In this document: positions 45,908 to 57,483 of the stretch, piece after piece
Position numbering within the stretch: the stretch's first letter is position 1
Layout: every line of letters begins with the position of its first letter
NCBI GenBank assembly: GCA_027605045.1
Contig: JAQFWX010000018.1
Span: 744,001-808,000, forward strand
Length of the DNA stretch: 64,000 nt
Reading direction: 5' to 3'
Source: Phallus indusiatus
Lineage: Eukaryota > Basidiomycota > Agaricomycetes > Phallales > Phallaceae
The notes under the pieces: generated by a model
Told to the model about the DNA's origin: nothing
What the model saw: only the letters and a program-made list of their open reading frames with translations
Database searches by the model: none
Translations under genes and position numbers: made by a program

Positions 45908-46395
45908 ATGAAGCTACTCATCCCATTCCTTTGCCTACTAGTTGTCGTCAATGCGACTTCTCCTAGAACTAAACGACAGGAAGAACCACGCTGTGAACTA
46001 GCTGGTAAAAGACTTCCATGTTCAATCCATCAATTGACTTACTAATACTTTGGTAGAATGCGTTGTTGCTCTCGCAGCCGCTGTACCAGCGATATCTGCG
46101 TGTGCTCAAGCTGTAGCTACCCAGAAAGAAACGAATCCTTGTACGTCCCACTAATAAGTTTGGGACGTAAAGGCTAATTGAGAGACATGTTAGCAACCAT
46201 CAACATAGAAAGGGGAGAAGACAACATCGATTGTCTTATTGAAGCTGTTGAATCAGCTGTTGATATCGTGAGTTATTTTATACAGAACTATTTTCCAAAA
46301 TTCTATATATATGACTAAATATGCATTCATTTTAGCCAAAAGACTGTACTCCTTGTGTGCAGGCTTTATTCCCGGTGGGAACCGACGCAACATAA
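45908..46395 (+). CDS. Small secreted six-cysteine protein (calcium-binding/saposin-like pattern)
   Basis: Exons 45908-46004, 46057-46140, 46194-46267 and 46336-46395 total 315 nt, 104 residues. Signal peptide MKLLIPFLCLLVVVNA, then SPRTKR, a Kex2-like site, then a short mature part of about 80 residues with six cysteines: CELAEC, SAC, IDC and DCTPC. Helical segments (VVALAAAVPAISACAQAVAT, LIEAVESAVDI) lie between the cysteines. The spacing is like the fungal calcium-binding protein (CBP1) and related small secreted families, where helices are held by three disulfides. This is a pattern likeness only. No contiguous ORF above 60 codons shows it; it was found from signal peptide and splice joins. 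Confidence 0.7.
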
Positions 46396-47282
46396 GTATG
46401 TAGTACTGTCTGCAAAGATGTCCAACAAGTGTTTTTTTTGTCTCGTTGAATGTTAATTGAAACGAAAGCCAAGTATTATGCAGTTAATCTTTGACAATAA
46501 TCTGTGTGATTTTGAGAGGCTGTATTTTACATGACATTTAATGAACCAGCTTGAGAGGATATCGAACAAAAAACTTGCTCGTATGAGTTAGGCGAACAAG
46601 GAATTTCTGGAAAGAACTTATACGATAGGAGTGTTCCCCTTTAAGACGAGATTGAGATTGGTCCTAAGAAAGCTTCGATCTAGCTGCAAGCAGAACTTCT
46701 AGGAGATCTTCCCGGCAAGCATAAAACTTATCCGGTAATAAATTCGCCGTAGAATCCCTTTCACCTATATAATATGTTATGCAGCTCTGTTTATAGCAAA
46801 AGAATACGTTCCATTGCAACTCTATGAACAGCCTTTGAGTTGAAATATTTTATCAATTGTACCTTATGTCAACCTGTGCATCGTGGCGAAAGGATCATCT
46901 TCCTAAGCATTACGCTGAGGAAGCTCGATGATAGCACAGATAACCTTAGTGATATCACGATCGACCAAACACAAGGAATAAAACGGTAGCGCGAGGAGAT
47001 AAACATGATGTATTTGGTCAGCTCATCCTTGCAGTGATACCAAATTTAGTCCAAGTATTTCCGTCAAGGATCCAACGAGCCTTAGGAACCGACGAGTATT
47101 CTTCTCGTGATGCATGCTCTCGTAGAATCATTTATCAGCCCCTATATGTTGAAGCACAGTTAAAAGTAAATATGCACAGCAATGAGTTTGTAAAACGATT
47201 TGTTGATAGTAGCGTGTTTACCCTCAAGAAGCCCGGCATTCGCAAGAATGACAGCCCATGCAAACCGATATGCATAATCCAT
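46396..47282. other. Intergenic, convergent 3' ends
   Basis: Between the small secreted protein (+) and the FunK1 kinase (-). A 92-codon plus frame at 47034-47312 overlaps the kinase 3' end and has no features. AT-rich; no repeats seen. Confidence 0.5.
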
Positions 47283-49672
47283 TCAGCCATGGGGGCCCCA
47301 GACATCCGGTAGTTCTTTCGACCAATTCAGTGCGGTTGTAAGATAAGCTCCATATATACTTTTGCATATATCTTCCTTCTCATCCGAAGACTGAGAAGAA
47401 ACGAGTAACTCCCGCATTCGATTTGAAGATGCCATGTTTTCAAACCAATCCCTCAACAGGGGCACAAACGATTTAAAACCATCTGAAGCGTCGTTCGCGG
47501 CGTCCGGGCGCTGAACATAGTCCGCGATGTCCATTCGACATAATATGCTACTCAGATTTTTCGACGTCATGAAGGTTGTGAATGATTCTTCAGCCGGATG
47601 AAGCGCGATACGTTTGGATTGCAAAATCTCGAAGACAGCCCATATGAAGACCCACACGAAGGATTCCAGATCGTCTATCACTGTGTGGTTAACCCGACGT
47701 CCGGAATTCCATGCTGTTATCAAGTGCTGAGACATGAACATCGGTGTACCCTTTGTTATTAGAATGAATTACTTTTCTTATCAAAAGAGAGATGTGGCAA
47801 TGAACATTACTTTAGGGCGTCCTGAAGCAGTCCATTCATATATTCCTTCAGTGTCCCTACGGATCGCCTGATCGCCATCTGTCAGAAATCCTTCACATTT
47901 TGATATACATTTCGTAAATTCAAAACTTTTTACATCCAATGAAACATGAGCAGAGAATCGCAACCAGAAGAAAAGGCGACGCACTCGGTAAGAGGGGATC
48001 GAAGCTCGGTCGGATCCATTATTAAAACATTCCCAATGCTCACATCACAGTGCAGCCAACCATTCTTGAACATGTTATAATGACCTATCAAACAGTCAGA
48101 ACACTCAGCATCACCATGCGAACAAGAAGATTTAGTTTACCAAGCATAGCATGCATAATGGCTTGTAGAAGTTCTTTAGGGGTTTGAGCTGTAACAACCG
48201 ATCTTCCAAGAGTTTTGAAAACCAATCGTTTGTGAATTCTTTCTGCTGGCTTCAACGCTTCAATACGATTCCTATGCTCTGGCTCCCAAAATCTAGAGTC
48301 ACACGGCACGACGCTTCTCAAAGGTGAATAGCATGTAGAATGTCTGACGCTATAACCGTGGAGTAGTACCGGTAAACCGAACTGTCCGTTTAGGCTTTGA
48401 AAAATGGATAATTCGTTGTTTTCCGAAGCACACGGCCAGCAGTCTTTTACAATGATGGACCACGGACGGGATAAACCGAAATCCAAAGTTACGCCTGGAC
48501 TCGGTGAGTTATCAACGGATACTGAAGTCTCATCATTAGGGGACACTTCTCGAAGGTTTCTAACACCGCAGCGTGGTTGTTAGTATCTATAGAACGAACG
48601 AAAGACATGAGCGCATCATTCTGAGTGAGTATTGAAAAGTACCTTCTTGTTGCACTAGATATACTCTAGTCGCTCTTCCGCACACACATTGTCGTTCGCA
48701 GTAAACTTCTTTGATGACACCCAGCCCCAATGGAAAAGGGAGCAATATATGCGGGGAAGTTGGGTGTCGTGTGATATCCATTCCGGCTTTGGTATATTCC
48801 GCATTATATAGTCCAAGAATACCTCGAACAAATTTACGGAATGCTTGTTCTTTGGTTATCATTGGGATATACTCCGCCTTCCAATCGTAACTCTTTGGGG
48901 GCATAGCGGATAGAAAGTCTAATGATTCCGTTTTAAAAAGTCCCGACCGCGTATAGATGCCAATCTGGACTCGAACGTTATCCGATTCCGGCGAGATAAA
49001 AATTACCGGTACCCATTCTCTAGTCTTAGTGTTCGAAAAGCGATTTCTGGCGTATATTGTTCCGTGTGAATGAAGTAGCGACCAGCTTTCGTGAATCAAA
49101 ATACACAGGGGTGCATTTCGCCAGTCGGTGTCTTCGTCTACTGCACCCAAGACCATAACATGTGCTTTCTTGCCAACCTCAGAACGGCCCTCTTGCACGG
49201 AAAATTGCATACGGTCCATAACGTTTTCTATGCCGACTTTTGTACCAAGGATTATCTTGCATGCCAGGGCGATTCTTGACAGCACCGAGGAAAAAAGACT
49301 AGCCAGGGAAGTTGAACCGCCTTCTAAAGGAGAGAAAATACCGCCGCTGAGTGAACATGAGCCTATGATAGAGTCGTGTTTCAACCCATATCGTGTCTCA
49401 AGCAGGTGCATAACTTGGTCCACATCCACCCTGTCAACAGGACAGTAATGGTCAAGAACGGATCTACTTTCATAGATGGCGTCGTCAAGTTCGTGGTCCA
49501 AAGAGTCATGGAGGGAAAGCCGATTGTTGCCAGATTCGGTGATGTAATGCGAGGTCTTAGAACCAGAGGAATCGATGGAGCTTTTCGAAGATGAATTAAA
49601 TAAATTAGAGTTACGATGTGTGAGCTGTTCAACAGAATTTTTTCTTGAAAGGATTCCGTTTGAATTGGACAT
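47283..49672 (-). CDS. FunK1-type protein kinase
   Basis: Member of the fungal-specific FunK1 kinase family, which is enlarged in mushroom-forming fungi. Start MSNSNGILSRKNSVEQ at 49672 with an S/N-rich leader; then the FunK1 N-terminal part (CPVDRVDVDQVMHLLE, DWRNAPLCILIHESWSLLHS, KEQAFRKFVRGILGLY). The kinase core has PLGLGVIKEVYCERQ, TLDFGLSRPWSIIVKDCWP, KELLQAIMHAMLGHYNMFKN, the catalytic loop GWLHCDVSIGNVLIM (Asp and Asn kept, Arg of HRD replaced by Cys) and FLTDGDQAI at the metal-binding loop, then GTPMFMSQHLI and HTVIDDLESFVWVFIWA, the FunK1 signature end. The intron before the TDGDQA exon was resolved with an acceptor giving TDFEFTKCISKCEGF. Substrates of FunK1 kinases are not known. 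Confidence 0.9.
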
Positions 49673-50265
49673 GACATGGACGACTCCACAAGTCCCTCGG
49701 CGGCTGCAAAGTTGGGATAAATAGTTATCCCCAAGGGCTGCTTTGTGTCCCGATCATCTGAAAGTTATAAATTTGTGAGTAACTTCCAGTACTGAGGAAA
49801 CTTTTGAAGTGCCGCTTACTCCACCTTTTTAGTTTACAGACGTTTGAGCTTCGTATTTTCAGCTTTCCAGAAGTGGAACTACCACCGAGAGTTTCAGGTG
49901 AGTCGGGGTTCCGCCCAGACCAAGTGACGAGATGGATCAAGTATGATGAACGTCAACAGACCCAAAAATGTTATTTAATGCCATTTAATGCCTTTTGCAC
50001 TCTCCGTCCTCGTAAAGGACAATGAGAAAGTTGAAGAACTAAGAAAGAATTTCAATGGCAACCCCAAGTAGACCGATAAATTGGAATTGCTTACAAACTT
50101 GAGTTCGACGCTGTGGATTTGAGAAAGTTTTGAACCGGATCTTTTGTGATCAGAATAATCTGTCACCGATGTATGATATGTCGTAGAATGTATGTAGACT
50201 CGAGCTGAGTATCCGTACGGGCGTCTTTTTTTAGCGAATACAACCTCTGACATCTTAAATCCCTT
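49673..50265. other. Divergent promoter region of FunK1 and TRF4
   Basis: Small overlapping frames only. The 117-codon minus frame ending at 49381 is out of frame with the kinase and is a shadow. No repeat or RNA gene seen. Confidence 0.5.
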
Positions 50266-52434
50266 ATGGCCATCGAATTAGCCGTATGCAATCCTAATAC
50301 TACTGATTCCCAAAACTCCTCTTCTTTGAGACGGAGCATTTCACCCGGAGAAGTATTAGAAAACGGCGAACTACGAATAGAACAAACCCAGGTCTCGATA
50401 TCCTCGAATAAGCCTGAGACAGTCGCCGGTTTTGATGATAATGAAGACTTCATAGCTTTCGACTTTTTAGGGGACTTCGAAGATACTTCGTTTATCGCTC
50501 TTGAAGAAAATCGACACGAGTCTAAGGCAGAAGGCAAAAGGCGTGCGCTGGAGACCGATGAAAAAGCTGAAGGTCGTAGGAAGAAAAGACAAAAGTTGAA
50601 TGGCACGTCCCGTTTGACCCCTTGGATAAGTGAAGTTGACTGGAGTGATTGTCGGAATCTTGCGGAGATGTACGTCCCCTGGTTTTCTGGCTGTAAAGAG
50701 ACTTTTCAAATTTATATGCAGGCTTCAAAAGGAAGTTCAAGCCTTCGTTGACTACATATCACCAACTCCCGAAGAACACGAAGTCCGGGGTATGATTATT
50801 GAATGTATCTCTCGGGCTATTCGAAGTGTATGGTCGGATGCACGTGTGTTACCTTTCGGTAGCTACGAGACAAAATTATATTTACCATCAGGGTAAGATA
50901 CCTTTGACTGTCTTTGAACAAATTGCTAGACTGACTTGTTCTCCTGACAGAGATATAGATCTAGTGGTCGAATCTCGTGCCATGGAATATCAAGACAAAC
51001 GACGAATTCTGTACAGTCTCGCCCATGTCCTTCGCAAAGCCAATATAACCAGCAATGTTCAAGTAATTGCCAAGGCAAAGGTCCCTATTGTAAAATTTGT
51101 TACGAATCTGGGTTGGTTTCTAATTAGTGTTATCGAACCTATCTTCCTTATCTTACTTCAGGACGCTTCTCTGTCGATATCAGCTTGAATCAATCAAACG
51201 GTTTGAAAGCAGGGACTGTCATAAATCGTCTTTTACGGCGCATTCCCGCCGTACAACCTTTAGTCATGGCCATCAAACTGTTCTTGAATCAAAGAAGTAT
51301 GAACGAAGTATATACTGGTGGTCTAGGAAGTTATGCACTTGTATGCATGGTAGTTAGTTTCTTACAGGTAACGCATCTACTTCATTTGTGGGCTTTTCTC
51401 GAATCTTAAGTTGTAATAGATGCATCCAAAAATTCGTGCGGGAGAAATAAGTCCTATGCAGAATCTAGGCGTGCTGCTCATCGAGTTCTTCGAGTTATAC
51501 GGTCATTATTACAATTACGAGAAAGCAGGGATATCAATTCGTGATGGAGGCACGTATTTTGATAAAGTGGCAAGGGATTGGGATGATCCTCGAAACCCAA
51601 CATTATTGTCTATCGAGGATCCCGTCGATATCAGTAGGTTGTGATGAAGTATGACTTTTTTTAAGCTGAAACATGCATCCACAGCCAATGACGTGTCCAA
51701 AAACTCTTACAATATGCCCAGGGTTCGCAAGACCCTAGCCGGTGCACATGAAATACTTACGGCAACCGCTTTTATGCGGTGTCGTGTTCTCATGTCAAAT
51801 CCTCGTGTCAGCGGCAGCCATAGAAACTCACAATATTCACAAGAAGAGAGCATTTTAAGTTGTATTCTGAGCGTCACCCCAGAAGTAGGTCTTATCTATT
51901 TTGGGTTATGAGAACATGTGTGTACAGATTAATCTTTAGATTCTGAGCCATCGTCGTGCGGTCAAACAATTATATGATCGGAGCACATTGCAGAATTTAC
52001 TAGGAATACCGCTGAAAGATAAGGAGGACCCTACAATAGATACCCTGACTCGGAATGAGGCATCGGATGCGGTGCGCGGCGCCTGGCGCAATGGCTCAGA
52101 TATGGAAGAATCTGAGGATGAGCAGGTTATGGACAATCATAAGACGAATTCAGACGTTGAGGAAAAGAGTCTATATTCGACGCGAAATTCTCAGAAAAGG
52201 CGTCGGTTAGGCAATCTTAATCGAGAAGAAATGAGCGCCATCTACGTTGCTGAAAGTGAAGGCGAAGGTGATCAGAGTGAATATGATTCCGAGTCAGAGT
52301 TGACCGACGATCACGGTCCTCCTTTGGAACGACGTCATAATCCTCGGCCTTCGTCTAGTAGTACACAGGCTCGCAGAGCATATTGGGCTTCAAAGGGTCT
52401 TTCTGGCGGGCCAGAGAGTGGCGGTAGCGATTAG
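50266..52434 (+). CDS. TRF4: Non-canonical poly(A) polymerase Trf4/5 (Cid14/Pap2)
   Basis: Nuclear nucleotidyltransferase of the TRAMP complex, which tails aberrant RNAs for exosome decay. An acid, disordered N-terminus precedes LTPWISEVDWSD, LQKEVQAFVDYISPTPEEHE, the catalytic block LPFGSYETKLYLPSG and the following DIDLVV (GS motif and the first two catalytic aspartates), with the third Asp in RFSVDISLN. The PAP-associated domain has NQRSMNEVYTGGLGSYALVC, GVLLIEFFELYGHYYNYEKA and DPRNPTLLSIEDP. The tail is acid with a KRRRLG basic stretch and SESEGEGDQSEYDSE. A donor GTACGT at about 50668 splits the codon ATG in AEMLQKEV. Convergent or overlapping genes are absent; the next gene follows 190 bp later on the same strand. 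Confidence 0.92.
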
Positions 52435-52625
52435 CTCTATTGAATAGAAAGTCCATTAGTCTTTTCCCAATACTTGTGTGATTCGCAAAGAGTACTAACC
52501 TTACGCCCTCTGATCCCAAATTCAAACTCAGCGTGCTCCTTTATTAACGCCATCATTTTGTATGATTTTTTAATTCTTTGGTGGTTATTTGTAGCACTCT
52601 TTTATTTACTTCTTTTTCTTACGAC

Positions 52626-54019
52626 ATGTACGAACACTTCTCGAGCCCTAATATTACTCACTGACGCGACATTTGTTTAGGGCTTCGTCAACGCTAAAAG
52701 AGCGCATCGCGGCATTACAACAGCGTAGTACTTCACCACAATCATCGCCTCCCCGAAAAGCAGCATCTGGTGCTGCAATTCCTAAGAACGCTCTTCGTGA
52801 TAAGATTGCTCGCTTTGAGGAAAAAGGGAGTAATTCAAAGTCGAAAGGTAAGCAAAACAAAACATATCTCTTCAATAAAACTTGGCTTACGAAGCTGCCA
52901 GCCACTATTGGCTTAGGAGCGCCTGCAAAAACCGGAGAACAACTGAGTGTCAGGGCGGTGTCGCTAGGTAGTATTCCTGGAAACCAACCTGCTTCAGATC
53001 GAGTCCGCCAGGTGCAACGACTTGGATATAGCAGAAGTATATCTGAAGCACACGAGGTATCACGAGATTCTGCGTCATCCCCAACATCTAGTCACGGAGA
53101 TACTTTCAGTGAGACTTACGAAGAAGAATTCCACAGTCGCCCCTCCTCTGTACTCCATTCTCCCCATAGCAGTTACTCCCACGAAATTCATGCCGTTTCC
53201 ACTTCTTCAATGCCTCTGATAACTGTTGATAACAACGCCGAATCATTAAGCGAAGACTTAGGAGCCCTAAAACTTGAAGGTAGCATCGCGCTCTTTAAGT
53301 TCCCAATCAAAGTTAGACTTTTAACGTAACATAACTAGTACAGACTATCCATTCATCAAAAAGCAACGTTGAATCGGATAGGATTGTGGTAGTCCCTATT
53401 GATCATGCCCAAGAAGATCGTAATGAAGCTAAGAACCAGATCGTAGAAGTTTCCAAAAGCAGTCACCCATCCAAGTCCGGTCTTCATGCTCCAGAAAAAG
53501 GAGGAAATGCTCCTAGTGCTGAATCCCTAACAGCTGGTAAGTATTGAAATGTATTTTTTCGTGTTGTTCTAATGATCAAAAGTAGAACCAAGTCTGTCAG
53601 ACTCTACTCTCTCCGTACCTACAAGTGTAGATGATTCAACGAACCAAGTTTTGCCCATTCTCGATGCTTTCCCTACAGTCCCAGGACATATTCCCCCATC
53701 TCATTCATCGCGTTCAATATCTGCGCCATCTCAGCAAGCTGTAATAAACCTTTCTGCATTCGACTCCAAAAGCATTAACAATATTAGCAATATTCATTCA
53801 ATTCCTTCGGCGCCAACATCAACTGCATTATCACGTTCCCCTACAGTAACAATTTCCAGTAATAACCTTGATCCACCACCGGAAACGCGTCTACCACCTT
53901 CCCAAGGACGTAAATCCATACCAAGACCCAAATCCTCTGTTCCCTTTTGGTATGACGATGATTCGGACGACGGCGAACCCGGTTGGGTGAGCGTCACAGT
54001 AACGACGCGACGATACTAA
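52626..54019 (+). CDS. Unnamed S/P-rich protein; start codon split by an intron
   Basis: No family name recognised; the start MASSTLKERIAALQQRSTSP followed by RDKIARFEEKG resembles unnamed conserved basidiomycete proteins. The only sensible start is AT at 52626-52627 joined over an intron (52628-52680, GTACGA...TTTAG) to G GCT TCG. Other introns remove GTAAGC... (52849 to about 52903) and GTAGCA... near 53280-53338. The protein is largely disordered, rich in S and P, with repeated SRS and SP sites, and has a distinctive acid and aromatic C-terminus PFWYDDDSDDGEPGWVSVTV. The two short helical blocks at the N-terminus may bind a partner. No signal peptide or membrane helix. Role unknown; a cytoskeletal or signalling adaptor is a guess. 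Confidence 0.68.
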
Positions 54020-54089
54020 ATAGTTCTTCATTGCAAAGCATTCCCATGTATTATACATTCTCAGTCTATATATCGAGTAGGTATGTCTT

Positions 54090-57000
54090 TTATTCCTCCA
54101 GGTTTATAGCTTCGGCAATGGAAACCTTCATACGTTTGTTAGACAGGCTATCATAATCATCGTTTCCCCTTTTGTTGGCCGTCAGATCGAACAGCCTAGA
54201 GCTGTTTTTCGTTTGTTCGTCGAGTATCGAAGCGACCATCGCGTTAGCAGTACTTTTGTGCAGATGAAATTTACTCTGACGGAAATAAAATGAACATAAT
54301 AAATTGACATTATTCCCTATGTTCTCTTACCATTCCGACTAAATGAGCTTCACGGGTTGGGTCAAAATAATTCTTGAATTTTCGTGACGATTCAATGTCT
54401 CTAGCCGGGATATATTTATAACGTTTGATGCCCTTCCTACCCTTTTGCTTCTTATTCCTTCCTTCGTATGTCTCAGGAACGATGAACCCTTGACAGAATG
54501 TCTGTAAAGTTCATGAAACTCAAAGAAAATCCCACCTTCTGTCTCTAGACGTTTCCAAGTCTGAGCTGCAGTAGATAGCTCTGTCCCAAGCAGTTTAGTG
54601 AAAGCGGACACGTTCTCAGGACGGTAAGTTAAGACGATTTTGATTGCTCTCCTAGTTATAAACTTCAACGCAAATTGATTCTGACAAGTCAAAATTCAAA
54701 CCTGAATAAACAAAGGTCCTTGTATTTTGTAATGTATTGAGAAGTTAAATTCTTGGAGTCCAGAATTTCAATCTCGGGATCATTTCGAAGACGACAAGTA
54801 AAGCACCAGAAACTTGGGGGAAGACGTTCATCATGCCGAGAATGGTAACTAAAATGATTATACACCTGTAAACCCTATTCTGAATGGCTGAAAGAAGCAT
54901 TACCCTAAGCACCTAACGGAGATTGTAAGTCAATGTTTGTTGAAGGAGATTGAGCGTACCAAATATGGAACCAATTTTGACAAGGACCGTCGCATTGACA
55001 GGCATCTGCTTCCTCGTTCTCCTGAGAAAATAAATTAAGCGGAGGTAATACAATGGCACAGACACTACTACATGAATGGCACCACAATCACAGTTTATGA
55101 TATTATCTTCGCTAATTTCTGTTAGGGAGCTGGCGGGGGTTGCAGTGGGAATTCCTGTATTACCACCCTTTTCTGCGGACGCCGTAAAGTCAATAATCTA
55201 TGTTGTTAGATTGACACGATGGAGCACTCACCTGCAGAAGTTGATGATATGGCTTTGAGGCTTGCGTCGCGTTTCACAAGAAATTCAGTCAAATCCTGGG
55301 TGGTGACTTCGTTGGTTTGACTCATAGACATTTCAGTCTCGTTTAATGCAATTGAAGCATCATTTCTTAGGGATGGAATGTCTCGAGGTGTCATAAGACC
55401 GTTTGTTTCTAATACCTGTGTTGGAGAAAGATCTGCAAGCCCCAGGTGACACTATTTAGACATTGAGCATATATATCAATACAAACTACTAGTGAACATT
55501 GCCATACCGGTGAGCAGGTCTGTTCATAAGAGACCATCGATTTACTTTTCCCGATCTCCTTTACTATTTCGAGGTTCGCCTTGGATTGAATACCAGTCAG
55601 AGGCTGGCACTCCACGCCAGGCATGTTCATAGTATTTACAGAACGTTCAGCGTCCCACACAACTCTCCTTGGTAAAAGACTAGCCTCCGGAAAGTCCATC
55701 TGCTCTTTGTCTTTGGACAAAGTTCGAACGGGCTCATTGTGAACGTGAATATATTGAAAGTCACCGTTGCCATCCGAGTTTTCGCCTAGTTGAGAAATTA
55801 TATCTGAAATTGAGTCGATGCAGAAGTTTATGCTGATGAAGCTTGGTTAGGCGACTAATTCAAGGCTACCGACATGTTACTCACCAGTGGTGAGGGGTAC
55901 GCAAGGAACCAATTCTGATTTTTCTGGAACTTCGTTCTCGGAATGCGTACGAAAGAAATATTGTTTTCGAGAATCCCAGGTTGAAAATAAGGCGGCTCGT
56001 AGTGTTCGGGTATTCCATTCATATAGAATAGTTTGAATGTCACGAAGCGTCGACCTACTCTACGTTAGTGTATTATTGAAGTATTGTAGAAATCTCACTC
56101 GGTAAAGGATTTAAAGTTTGAACTGCAGCGATAAGTCTTCTGATAAGATACTGATCAAAGAAATAAGCCTTCTGGGGCAATTTGAATTAATAACAAAGTG
56201 CACCTTGACACTTTGTTTTAACTCGTTCAGGGTGGGCTGTTTGCCTTGACGGATGGCTTGCACAACAGGATCACTGCTTTTGCAAGTAAAATCGTTATCG
56301 AGCGAAAGACCATCAAGTTGATCGTTGAGTGTCATGACTGGAAATTTAGAGGACATTCCAGGGATGTCGCAATACTGATGTGTATAATTAGCCGGGTACA
56401 GTTAGGGATAGGTTTCATACGCAACATTAAAATTGAATGTGTATGCTTCGATGAGACTATGTAATGTCAGAAACATGGCCTCTCGCTTTGAAGAATACAG
56501 ACTTCTCTGGATCATTTTCGTCCTGAAGGGGAATTGTTCAGCTTGGAAACGCACAGTAGGTGGGGTATACCAACCAGATAAATGGCAAATATGAAACTAC
56601 GGAGATACTGCTTCTCCAGTGCATCGAATATACCCTTTTCCTAATCGAAGACTGAACATATTAGATCAGAGACAAAAGACTAAGTTTTACCAAGTACTGC
56701 AGCAAGCGATCGCCTTCGGTTGACCAACCTTCTTTGATGGTCTTCAGTTTCACTGACGTAGGACATAAGCCATTGCTGCCCTGTGAGCTCGAGGGTGATA
56801 CTCCCGATGTGGAGTTCAGGTGTGCTAAAAAATATCAATGTATGCGATTTCAGTTAATATTCAATAGAGCCTTCACATTCAGTGAAATTTTCTTCCGGGA
56901 GTAAACCTCTGCGGAAATATTGAGTATATGCGGTTGAATACCCAAATGAACTCAGACGACATCCAAATATCTGTCGCTGATCAGAGCTTATTTACCTCAA

Positions 57001-57149
57001 ATAAGCGATACAGCCAAATCCTGCTCGAAGTAAGGTTTGCACGATCTGTAAGCTTTGATTGAGGGTGACGGTATTCTGCAATGCATGTCGGTTGATTTTT
57101 GCGTTCAATGGTAATTCCAACATACTTGTTTGATACTTTGAGCCTGCAT
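54090..57149 (-). CDS. HOP1: HORMA-domain meiotic protein with PHD finger (Hop1/HORMAD type)
   Basis: Meiotic chromosome axis protein. Exon 1 MQAQSIKQ (from 57149) joins NTVTLNQSLQIVQTLLRAGF, CIAYLR, which is the start of a HORMA domain; later exons give ELTGQQWLMSYVSETEDHQR, VTFKLFYMNGIPEHYEPPYF and similar core strands. A PHD-like zinc finger follows: NCDCGAIH, ENEEADACQCDGPCQNWFHI, WCLGYHS and PPSFWCFTCRLRND, with the usual C4HC3-type ligands. HORMA plus PHD is the layout of fungal Hop1. The C-terminus has a basic stretch KKQKGRKGIKRYKY and NKRMKVSIAEAINLEE. One exon, 54904-54912, has 9 nt (VCLG region). Expected to bind meiotic chromosome axes and promote double-strand breaks; expression probably only in basidia, inferred. 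Convergent with the preceding gene (70 bp). Confidence 0.82.
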
Positions 57150-57483
57150 GTTCCAGGTCCTGAAGTATGAGACGAGACAGGTGGAAAGATTTGGAAAGCC
57201 AGTTGTTACAAGCGCCGTCACGGTCGAACACAGACATCACACAATGACTAGTACTCGAGTTGCAGTCGCAATTATTTGTCGAAATTTATGTCAAAGATTG
57301 GCAATGAAATTGAGATTATTCGTGGAGCTTATTTTTTTTTCAGCCTAGCAACTCCGGAAGCCGATGGATGCACTACGACAAAAATTGCTTTTACGGTCCT
57401 CATCTTGTACAGCAAACAAATCTATTGAAAAGCCTAGGGCGTTTCGTTTCACATTTTCGGGTTTAAAACATAGGGATATTCGT

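Noticed and set aside
49381..49734. 117-codon minus frame beginning before the FunK1 start
   Set aside because: Different frame from the kinase; the kinase leader frame explains the same bases.
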